Of a DNA stretch of 64,000 nucleotides, positions 54,854 through 64,000 are shown piece by piece. The stretch spans positions 8,963,652 through 9,027,651 of the forward strand of contig JALMQS010000055.1 of NCBI GenBank assembly GCA_024734495.1, read 5' to 3'. A program made the translations under genes and the position numbers. The notes beneath the pieces were generated by a model that was given only the letters and a program-made list of their open reading frames with translations, made no database searches and was not told the DNA's origin. The stretch comes from Forficula auricularia (lineage: Eukaryota > Arthropoda > Insecta > Dermaptera > Forficulidae). How positions within the stretch are numbered: position 1 is the stretch's first letter; every line of letters begins with the position of its first letter.

Positions 54854-56213
54854 GAAGCCTGGAAACTAGCCAGAATCCAACCAATTAAGAAAAAAGGCGA
54901 TTCTTCCAACATAAAAAACTATCGACCCATAGCAATCACTTCTGTCTTATCCAAAATCATGGAAAAGGCCATCAACGAGCAAGTTCTACGACACTTAGAG
55001 TCAAATAAATTTATCCACGATAGGCAATACGGCTTCAGGAAATTCCGGTCGACTGGTGACATCCTAGCATATGTAACTCATATCTGGAACAAAACCCTGG
55101 AGGCCGGGAATGAAACCCTCGCGGTAGCTTTAGACATTTCAAAAGCCTTCGATATGGTCTGGCACAAAAATCTTCTTGCCAAATTGACCTCCGTCGGCCT
55201 TGCACCGAAACTCTGTAAGTTGCTCGAAAGTTTTCTTTCAGACCGTAGTATTAAGGTTGTCATCGATGGAATATCATCTTCCCCTTCCACACCAACGCTG
55301 GAGTTCCTCAGGGATCGGTTATCTCCCCTACGCTTTTTCTTATCTATATCAACGACCTTCTAAACTTGCCCTCCAATCCGGTACATTGTTACGCAGATGA
55401 CAGCACCCTACATAACGCCCCTGCATCGCATAAAAACCGTGCAGACATTGCCTCTTCAATTAATTTAGACTTGTGCAAACTTAAAAACTGGGGATCCCAA
55501 AACTTAGTTAACTTCAATGCAGGGAAAACTCAGTGTTGCCTTATTTCTAGGCGCGTCGACAGAAACCTCCCAAACATATCATTCGACTCAAACTCACTAG
55601 AATTCAGGGATAAAATTTCAATGCTAGGCGTAACTCTAGGGTCTGACCTTTCATGGAATGACCATATCTCAACCACTGCTAAAGCTGCAGCGCGCAAGCT
55701 TGGTCTCCTATTTAGGTCTAGACGCTGTTATACTCCCAGTCAACTTCTTATGCTGTATAAGGCTCAAATTCGTCCCTGTCTCGAATATGGCTCTCATCTG
55801 TGGAGGGTGCATCCAAGCATTCTCTTGCAACACTGGATGCAATTCAGAAGCGAGCAATTAAACTAATAGGAGACCCGGCTCTAACCAACTCACTCGACTC
55901 CCTGGCTCACCGAAGAACCGTTTCTGCCCTTTCCCTGTACTACAGATACTATCACGGTGTCTGTTCAGTCGAGCTGAAATCTCTTATCCCCCCTAATGCC
56001 CTCTTTACGAGAAACACGCGGTTTTCTAACGCTCAGCACCCCTTCGCTGTCAAATTGGATAAAAGTCGAACAAGCGCTTTCGCCAACTCTTTTATTCCTA
56101 TGACCTCCAGAGACTGGAACTCGCTCCCTGCCACCATCTTTCCCGCGACTTATAACCTTAAGCTATTTAAGACCCGTATCCACAGGTACCTTCGACCTCC
56201 GCCCAACCCATAA
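54854..56213 (+). pseudogene. LINE reverse transcriptase, two frameshifts
   Basis: First frame (to about 55290): EAWKLARIQPIKKKGD, NYRPIAITSVLSKIMEKAI, RQYGFRKFRSTGDIL and ALDISKAFDMVWH, which are RT blocks 1-3. The frame then shifts and continues with GVPQGSVISPTLFLIYINDL and HCYADDST, the intact two-Asp active site, then NAGKTQCCLIS and SMLGVTLGSDLSWNDHI. A second shift near 55805 leads to SKHSLATLDAIQKRAIKLIG and SRDWNSLPATIFPATYNLKL, ending at a TAA at 56211-56213. Order and end motifs fit arthropod Jockey/CR1-type elements. The endonuclease part is missing through 5' truncation. Confidence 0.9.
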
Positions 56214-56304
56214 AATTCTTTCTTCTTCTTTTCACGATGGAGGGGCCAACCGAGGCCTTTAGGGGTTGCACCTTTTTGGTGTAACTCCTTCTCTCATCAT
56301 TATC

Positions 56305-56340
<36 letters not shown>
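54854..56340 (+). mobile_element. 5'-truncated non-LTR retrotransposon (Jockey/CR1-like)
   Basis: Inserted in the hAT MITE with a 5-bp TSD ATCCT (54849-54853 and 56341-56345). It ends in a run of 33 A. The empty site is seen at 29550-29560 (GGGGCCTCCTCTTACAAC). Two further 3' fragments lie at 16957-17253 and 19498-19829. Confidence 0.93.
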
Positions 56341-56344
<4 letters not shown>

Positions 56345-56589
56345 TCTTACAACAGATTAGAATTATTTACAAAATTGGGTCTCTTTGGTTTACATCTAAG
56401 TATATCTAATCGTAAGTAAGAGATAAAAATAAATAATAAATACATTTTTAGCTTCTCACTTTGTTTTTTGTTTTGGGCCAAGTGTCTTGCTTTAATTAAT
56501 TATAAAACTTCGCGGCGCACCTGTGATGAGGCCGCGGCTCCCGAGGCGCCGCCGCCGCGGCACACAGTTTGGGAGCCTCTGTATTAGTG

Positions 56590-57520
56590 AATAAAAAATA
56601 AAAATTGATTAAATTATTATATTATTTATGACAAGGAATCCTCGAAATTTCAAGAATACTAAATCCAAAGTCACTTGAATTTCGGAAGAATAAATTATTT
56701 TTTAATTAACTATTAGGAGTTAACCATTCTTGTTTATATTTATATATAATGGATTGGCTTACTTCACCCTCATTTTTTTATCTAAATATTTATAAATATA
56801 CAGATGGTTAAGTTTAGATTTTTTTTAGTTCACCTCAATGTGAAATTAAGTCTGCTTAACTAGTTGTGTTTTAATTGAATGGTTGAACCGTCGGAGGTAA
56901 CGAGTTCTGTGCGCTCAGGTGTGCCAACCCGACCAATTAAACGTTCCATAAGCACCTTCAGTTGCATCTGTGCGCCTCCAGCAACCCCTCACCCCTAAAT
57001 CGAATCCACCCCCTAAACACCCCACCAACATGGAAGCATACTGCTCTGGGGCAAATCTGTTGTACGTACTCACGCGTGACTTCTTGCACGATGCTTTGTT
57101 GTCGGATTTGTACACAACAGTAATACCACCCCTACTCCAACAAATTAACTCCCAATAATTAATTTGCTAATTAGCAAATGGAATGAGAAAAATGCGCTCT
57201 AGAATATGCAACGCTGCCGCTGCTTGTTAAGGGGAAAAGGAATCCTGTTAATCTGACTACCCTTCTGATTATTTGATTGTGGTAGCTGGGAAGTAATTGC
57301 AGGGATGAGAAGCGTAGAACTTAGGGTGCTTGAAGTTCTCAACTTATACTTATGATTAGACCGCGGCTATAACATATTTGTTCTGATTGAATCTATTGAT
57401 ATTTTTTTATGTACCATATCTAAGAAGATCATGAAATGTAAGGATTTCGAGACCTATTTGTTAGAGACTAGTTCCCGATTATTTTTTTTTTATTTAGAAA
57501 TTATTTTATTCAATATTAAA
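56590..57520. other. Interval without a supported gene
   Basis: 57120-57240 (CCCAATAATTAATTTGCTAA, GCAACGCTGCCGCTGC) is unique and less AT-rich, possibly conserved non-coding DNA. The open frames near 56915-57158 have no domains. Confidence 0.3.
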
Positions 57521-57525
57521 GATTC

Positions 57526-57790
57526 AGTGTAAATTAAATCAACTATACAGAATCAAACAAACAAATGAATAAAAAAAATTGGGAGGGTTTTGGGGATGAA
57601 TGTGCAAGATAGGTTAATGAGTTTAAGGGGACAAATAGACGACAGACTGCTGGAGGATAGACTAGGGTCCACAGGAAGATTGAAGAAATGGGAGCAAGAC
57701 AAGAAACCAAAAACCCATAAGGGTTACGGTCAAGAAAAAATTTTTTATTCATTTGTTTGATTCTGTATAGTTGATTTAATTTACTCTGTA
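57526..57790. mobile_element. Short palindrome-flanked element
   Basis: TAAATTAAATCAACTATACA near the left mirrors TGTATAGTTGATTTAATTTA at the right, with arms of about 50 bp. The interior (GGGATGAATGTGCAAGATAG, GGGAGCAAGACAAGAAACC) is purine-rich and unlike the surroundings; origin unknown. Confidence 0.6.
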
Positions 57791-57799
57791 TCTTTTATA

Positions 57800-59085
57800 T
57801 TGAATACAATAATTTCTTGTAGTTCCCGACTATTTATTGGACTTTTTACTTGTTTATTTATATAAAAATTACCAGATTTTTCGGACCATAAGAAACTAAT
57901 ATTTTATTATAAAATAATTATTTTATTAGGTATATAAATGAATTTTCAAATTCTTACTTAATATTTGTTTATTGTTAAAATAATTTCTACAAACAATAGT
58001 TTGGGATTACCCTACATACCTACCTTCACTGACGTGCTTTACTAATTTTATTAGCATATTGAACCAGTAATTGAATCTCTCTAATAGCTTCGTTAAGGAA
58101 TGAAAACCTTCGTATTTTTAATGTTACCTTCGGACCAAATGATGCATCCAAATTTTAAGTCTATGTAAAAAGCATCGTCTTATGGTCGAAAAATATGGTA
58201 ATTAAGAACAAATTTTTCTTGTTTCTATTAGTCTTTATTTTATTTTTGAATAACTAGCCGAAACAAAAATGATTTGCTACCTCATGCGTCCATTAAATTC
58301 ACTAGAAAAATGCTGCTATTTATTTATTTACTATATTTATCTTCAGATAGAGAAAAATTTAATTAGTTATTCTCATTAGAATTACCAACATTTTTGTGCC
58401 AGAACGAACTTTAAACGAATCTTTTGAGTTATTGTGGGTATCGCAATCCAGACAGATGTACATACAGAAAAAAATCATTGTTGAAAATGATGATGAGGCA
58501 TTTATATACTTTGTCTTTCTCCTGGGTTATATACGTAGTACAATAAACCTTGTACTTCTGGTTGTCGATATGCAGGAGCTTGTCAGAAAGAATAAATATA
58601 ATTACCATATGTCGCGAGTTATTAAATAACCAGCTGTAAAGCCCGCCTTCAGCGGGCATCTTGTTGGCCAGTTTGCTTATTATCAATTTCAAATCTATCA
58701 CCATTTGGATAGATTTTCTTAACAACTAAGTTGTTTTATTATTTTAGAAAAAATAAATTTGAAAACGTTTTTTATTATTTATTTAAATTATTTTTAACAT
58801 AAGCTTTAATTATATAAATTGTATTCCTGTTATATCCAGATAATATTAAATGTAATTTGTCTTTTTTCAATGAAGATTCCGACACACGCCGAGGATCTTT
58901 TCCATAGCGCTTCGAGCAGAGAAGACGCCTGCAGGTAGGCAATATCTAGACTTCTCTTTTTCCTTAGGCGGGCATTTTGGTAATTTAAATTTCCTAATTT
59001 TAATAAATTTTATTGGACATGAAGTATTAGAGGGTTTTAAATTAAAAAAATCACTCAAGCCAATTATAATAAGTATAGAACTCTA
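57800..59085. other. AT-rich interval
   Basis: A strong hairpin GCCCGCCTTCAGCGGGC lies at 58639-58655 and a related GGCGGGCATTTTGG at 58968. 58395-58460 shares a repeat with 23605-23690. No gene is supported. Confidence 0.35.
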
Positions 59086-59090
59086 GATTA

Positions 59091-59715
59091 GGGTGCTCCT
59101 TATTTTGGATATTTTCGAATATTTACGCTGACAGGGGCTCATATGATAAGAAATAAATTTAAAAAAATATCCCTCAAGTTTCAAGGCTCTTTTTCAATTT
59201 TAACCTACTGCTATACAGCGATTAAATTTCCCATCTAAATAACGTATGGTTTTTGGCATTGAACGATCAATTTTTTATTCCGGCCAAAGAAATTGTTCAA
59301 AAAAAATTGAAACTTTGTAAACTTTATCCTTATAATAGTAGCTATCCCTCAGAATTTCCACAGATTTTTAACTATTATAATTTTGGAGTCTATAACTTAC
59401 TAATACTAAGATATAGCCTTATTCTATCTAGGTGTAACTCCAAAATTGTAATAGCTAAAAATCTGTAAAAATTCTTAGTGATAGCTACTATTATAAGGAT
59501 AACGTCTACAGAGTTTCAAATTTTTAAACCATTACTTTGGCCGGAATAAAAAATTGATCGTTCAATGCCAAAAACCCCATGTTATTTAGATGGGAAACTA
59601 TAATCGCTGTGTATAGAGACTTAGAAATTGGGGAATATTTTTTATTTATTTATTTCTAACCATATGAGCCCCTGTCAGCGTAAATATTGGAAAATATCCA
59701 AAATAAAAAGCACCC
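59091..59715. mobile_element. 625-bp palindromic MITE
   Basis: GGGTGCTCCTTATTTTGGAT at the left and its near-complement ATCCAAAATAAAAAGCACCC at the right. The arms run about 280 bp, including TTTTTTATTCCGGCCAAAG against CTTTGGCCGGAATAAAAAA. The loop contains AGATATAGCCTTATTC. No TSD could be matched. Confidence 0.82.
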
Positions 59716-59719
59716 GACT

Positions 59720-61250
59720 ATAGATAATCATAATATTAAAAATGTTATATTTTCTCACTTTCCATCTATAGGAAAAAAATTATAGGACTCCATCCCCCCA
59801 GAATCCTCTGACATGCAATATAAACATATTTTCTACTAATATCATAGATTGTGACCTTAGAATTGTCTTTTTTAAATATATCTGGTTCTGCCAGGGATTT
59901 TTGAAAAAATTCCATTTATTTTTCTCAAAAAAGACACTCACATCTTTGTATTAATTAAAAATCTAAATTTAAAAATTATAAATTACTAGGTAGGTTTTAC
60001 CAAAAATCTCCCTAGTAATTTATATTTTTTAAATTTAAATTTTTAATTTTATTAAATATGTTTCACCTCGAATCTAGACTATTCTTCGTAACAGGGCCGG
60101 ATTTAAGAGTAGCTATGCTGCCTATAGGCTAAAGTCTATTTGCCGCCCCCTCTATAATTCATATTTTCTTAATACATTTGTTTTATACAACAAAAGAATA
60201 TAATTATTTGGTGTTATAGTATTAGAAAGAAGAAGGACTAAAACATATTTTTAACTAACATAATATTCTTAAATTTGTGCGGAAAATATTATTAACTGAA
60301 ATACTTCATTTTAACTTTTGAATAAATTGCCAAAATCCCGACCCTGAAAATTTGCCGCTCTAGGCTGCAGCCTACTTAGCCTATTTAGAAATGCGGCCCT
60401 GTTTCCTGAGCAAAATCTTTCTTTATAATATTACATGATTTGAATTTATACAATATTGTAAAAAATAATAGGAAAAATTTACCAGAATATTCAATATCTT
60501 TTCCGTCATGACATTTTTATGATAACATCTTGTCACGATTTTCCGAAAATTAACTTTATTTTTTATTGGTCGACATTTACTTTTTTAATAGCATAATCAA
60601 ACTGTCTAAAGATGACTTGGGGTGAGTGTGGGTGTGGACGCCCTCTTCTTATTTAAAATGCGCGTATAACTTTTCGAAAAAATATTATTAAAAGACAAAA
60701 GAGCTTGAAAATGACAAATTTTATGGTGATTGAGCAAGTCACTTTCTATTTGACGGGACATTACTATCAACCCCCTACCCCCAATTCAACCAAACTCTTG
60801 AACCCAACCCTTACCCCTCTCCCGACTCATTCTTGAGAGCCATTAAAAGTGAGAATAAAATTCAAAGCACTTTATCTAATGTGTATTTCGAATAATAGGT
60901 TTAACGCGAAGAATTTAAGGGATGTAGTACTATCAATTCCAGACAAGCAGTTAGGATTTAATTCTTGACTGCTAGTTTATAGTTTAATTTAAATGTACTT
61001 AAATCTATAAATTTACAGTTATAATAATTATTAAAGACGACTCCTATTTATATATATCTATTTGTAATAAAATTGCTACAGTGTAGTAAAAGGTGTCTGT
61101 CAGACTATCGCCAGATGCACTTTGCAATTTCATTAGGGGATGGCTAGACGGGGGATTCGATGGGCGAGGGGGACGCTATAAACCGATAGACAATAAGACA
61201 TTTTATACTTTGTGATAAAATAGAGCGTCTGAAGTTGTTTTATGAATCTA
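59720..61250. other. Interval with a class C tail fragment
   Basis: 60045-60090 (TTTATTAAATATGTTTCACC, TCGAATC) is a class C tail. 59970-60040 has a short inverted repeat (AATTACTAGGTAGG/CCTAGTAATT). No gene seen. Confidence 0.35.
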
Positions 61251-61257
61251 TTAATAT

Positions 61258-62222
61258 TTCCAGATTGTAAAATTCAAAAGAACACTACCATATCAATCTT
61301 ATCTTAAGAAGAAAATCCTTTGTTTGGAGTTTAGCCAATATATGTTTATTTACGAGATTTCAACTCTAATAATTTATAGTTCAATAAAATACTTTTTGTT
61401 TTCAATATTTGTGCTCATCATTTTGATGAAAATACCAATTACATTAACCAGAGACAATGTTTCAAATATCTAAGGCGTCGTTGATAGAGTAACAATGAAC
61501 ATGTCGTGCCCTAATTTTGAATTAAATTTTGAACTAGGAAGGAAGTTAATTGAAATTATAGAATGATAAGTAGCTTATAATGAAAAAAAGTCCAAAAATT
61601 ATTTTATTTTTATTCAATTTCCGACGTTTCGGAGACTTTTTTTCTCCTTCGTCATGGTATTGAATAGTTATTGATGGGTGAGTATAACTCGGTTCCCATT
61701 TGTCTCTCCTTTCAGTAATAGCAACAATATTACAATATTTTTCAACATTATACCATAAGTGTACTTGGTTATCTTAGAATGATTTAGAAAAACTTTAAAA
61801 TTGTTGGCTATCTGGGCAGATTTCTTATTTGTCAACTTTTTAAACCTTTCTTATGGTTGATTCACAGTAAAAAAATATCTTCTGTGAAACCAATGTTATA
61901 TTTAGCAAACAATCATTTTTTTTTAAGTTTTAACTGAAAAATACTGTATGAGATTTTCTGAATTGGATTGAAACCAGTCTATTTTTTAATTGTTACTATT
62001 CATCAAAGCCTTCGATATTTGAAACATTGTCTCTGGTTAATGTAATTGGTATTTTCATCAAAATGATGAGCACAAATATTGAAAGCAAAAAGTATTTTAT
62101 TGAACTATAAATTATTAAAGTTAAAATCCCTTAAATAATCATATTTTGGTAAACTCCAAACAGTTTTTTCTTAAGAAACGATTGATAAGGTAGTGGTCCT
62201 TTTGAATTTTATAATCTGGAAT
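61258..62222. mobile_element. 965-bp foldback with a class B relic inside
   Basis: Arms 61258-61490 and 62005-62222 pair: CCAGATTGTAAAATTCAAAA against TTTTGAATTTTATAATCTGG, and GATGAAAATACCAATTACAT against ATGTAATTGGTATTTTCATC. The 510-bp centre includes the minus-strand relic at 61621-61657 (ATGACGA, GGAGA...TCTCC, GAAA, CG, TC), with one core base changed. A partial third arm copy lies at 62510-62590. Confidence 0.72.
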
Positions 62223-62229
62223 TTAACCT

Positions 62230-63420
62230 GAAACTCCAACATCTATTTTGAGGGTTGGTAACACTTATTTGTTTATATTAAAAAAAAACTGACATTTAAT
62301 TAATATTGGTTTCCCAAAAGATAATTATTTTAAAATTGTGAGTCAATGTATGGGATGATGAGAACTCTGTGACAAAAAATAATAAGGGACAAAACTTAAA
62401 CATTTCCCCTATTGTTATCCCAAAATTTGAGCTTCCTATCTCAAAGTACATTGAAGTTCAAAATGTAAATCAAAATCTGGGCACGACTTGACTCACTCTA
62501 TTTTCATTGTAATTATATCAGCAACGCCTTCGATATTTGAATGTGAATTTGAAACATTGTCTATAGTTAAAGAAATTGGTATTTTATACACAGTACTTCC
62601 TCGTTTATCTTTTCCTCGATTAACGCTGATTCGATATAATGCGGTCTACTCTAAATTTGTTAAGAATCAACTAATCAATGCAAGAAGAAGATGGTATCTT
62701 GAACAACTAAAGCACATTGCTGGCCGAATTGTCAACCTAATCGATATAACATGACTAACAGATTGAGATGACCAGAATATTGAGGAGTTACTGCAGGTTT
62801 CTTGTCAGAGCAGTCTTCGTTTAACCCTCTTTCGTTTGCGCTTTGTATCTAGGAATTTATCCTAAGCAGTAATCGAGGTTTTACTTTATATTAAAAAAAT
62901 TTAAGTGAATTCAATCATATTAATATATATTAAAAAACAATTTTAATTGCTATTCTTGCTAAAAGTAACAATAACCACCTTTTAAAGAACTTATTCCTCT
63001 TAACAATGACGTATGAATAATCCAAAGAAACAATTTGGTTCCAAAGCTGTAGAGTTGGTAGTCTTTTGATTTCAACCATTTTCCTGACAAATCTCTTCTT
63101 TTTTTTTAACTTTATATAGTTTTTGTTACGACCAGTATAAAGCGAGAATAATAAGGCAGAGATAAAGAAGAATTGAGGAACACCTTGATTGTTCAACCTG
63201 TCATCGTTCTTGAAAGTTTAAAGGGTATTGTCTTTTGACGCAAACATGCACAGTGGATAATTTCATTAGTCATTCAAATTATGAAGAATAAACAAAAGAA
63301 GAATTGCCATAAAATATAGAAATAAGAGAAAATGCTAACTCGTAAATTCAGTACAATAGAGAAATCTCCTTAATATAAAACTATATACATATATTTAAAT
63401 AAATATATTTCAATAAATAA
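62230..63420. other. AT-rich interval
   Basis: Short frames without domains or gene signals. Confidence 0.35.
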
Positions 63421-63424
63421 ACAT

Positions 63425-64000
63425 AATCTATATAATAAAAATGAATTTCTGTTTCTTTGTAAGCGCAGATCTCTCAATGACTGGACCGATTTGGCTATTT
63501 TTTTTTAAATGTTCGTAATAGTCCAATTCAGGTTAATACGTAAAAAAAATTGGAAAAGTTGCCCGGAAAATTACAAAATTCAGGAAAAACTAAAAAAAAA
63601 TTCAGGTTGGCCAACATAGCTTGGCAAACAATAAAAGAACTAAACTAGCAAAAAAAACAAGTGTTGGCAGCCCTGTTTGTAACATTTTTGAGTGTCATTC
63701 ATTCTCAATAGTTCTAAGCACATTATCGTTGAAGAATTTAATACTGCAACAAAGATTTAAAAAACTATCTATTTTATACATTTAAAACCAAAAATAAAAA
63801 AAACGTCCCGATAACTAAATTTTTGAAAAAGTTATGGTTATTTAAAAAAAGTTATTTTTCCAAAAATTCCTAACTTCTTTTGGGTTGGGTGAAAAAATTT
63901 GAAAAAAATTCTGAAATCCGTCTTTAATAGGGTAGAAAAAAATACAAAAGTTTCAGCCAAGCTTTTGATTATATATAAATATATATAGATGAAAAATATT
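63425..64000 (+). repeat. Widespread insect-type repeat, runs off the window
   Basis: Starts near CTATATAATAAAAATGAATT, with CTCTCAATGACTGGACCGAT and GGCTATTTTTTTTTAAATG. Texts of the type 'TATAATAAAAATGAATTTCTG...ACTGGACCGATTTGG' are extremely common in insect genomes. The class (perhaps Helitron-related) is uncertain. Confidence 0.55.

Larger units (their letters stand above)
54749..56581. mobile_element. hAT-type MITE interrupted by a LINE
   Basis: Ends CAGAGGTTCCTAAAC and (reversed) CAGAGGCTCCCAAAC are inverted. The exact 8-bp TSD TATTAGTG lies at 54741-54748 and 56582-56589. Body pieces 54749-54853 and 56341-56581 together match the uninterrupted copy at 29440-29843. Confidence 0.93.

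Noticed and set aside
58429..58725. 98-residue minus-strand frame near the GCCCGCC hairpin
   Set aside because: Overlaps a repeat shared with 23.6 kb; no gene signals.

Overview
This is a eukaryotic intergenic or intronic window, AT-rich (about 70% A+T by eye), with no rRNA, no intact tRNA, no operon logic and no recognisable host gene. The repeats point to an arthropod, most likely an insect: Tc1/mariner and hAT DNA transposons, several tRNA-derived SINEs with clean target-site duplications (TSDs), two LINE lineages, one of them ending in a GATGATGAT-type 3' tail, and foldback MITEs. Nearly all long open frames are transposon remnants or chance frames in repeats.

Layout. 0-3 kb: a GC-richer candidate terminal coding exon (798-970, minus) and a degenerate tandem repeat. 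3-5.2 kb: a hammerhead-like motif, then a complete Tc1-like element whose transposase gene keeps a short spliceosomal intron. 5-10 kb: hAT-like ends, a dispersed repeat split by a minisatellite-bearing insertion, and two copies of one tRNA-SINE in opposite orientation. 10-20 kb: three copies of a family starting ACTTTACCATACA, a 1.83-kb foldback, a ribozyme palindrome, another SINE, and two fragments of the LINE seen complete near 55 kb. 20.5-21.5 kb: a mariner with an in-frame internal deletion and near-perfect terminal inverted repeats (TIRs). 21.8-35 kb: ribozyme cassettes, palindromic MITEs, a SINE, a small secreted-peptide candidate, a hAT MITE and an RTE-like LINE. 35-48 kb: the densest cluster of hammerhead-like palindromes, plus a hAT remnant. 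51-56.6 kb: a SINE; a Penelope-like remnant encoding a GIY-YIG endonuclease fused to a Gag-like segment, with an intact hammerhead motif downstream; and a hAT MITE (8-bp TSD) carrying a nested LINE (5-bp TSD). 57-64 kb: large palindromes and ubiquitous insect-type repeats.

Most notable: about 20 hammerhead-ribozyme-like motifs in several sequence classes occur on both strands, and about ten keep the complete catalytic core (CTGANGA...GAAA...TH). Many sit head-to-head inside palindromes of about 220-250 bp. Minimal type I hammerheads with tiny, self-complementary helix III are known from Penelope-like retroelements and animal retrozymes. The 53-54 kb element is the only protein-coding partner seen here. 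Its domain make-up (Gag-like plus GIY-YIG, no reverse transcriptase visible) is unusual and is the best candidate for something undescribed. All of this comes from reading the sequence; no search or folding program was run.
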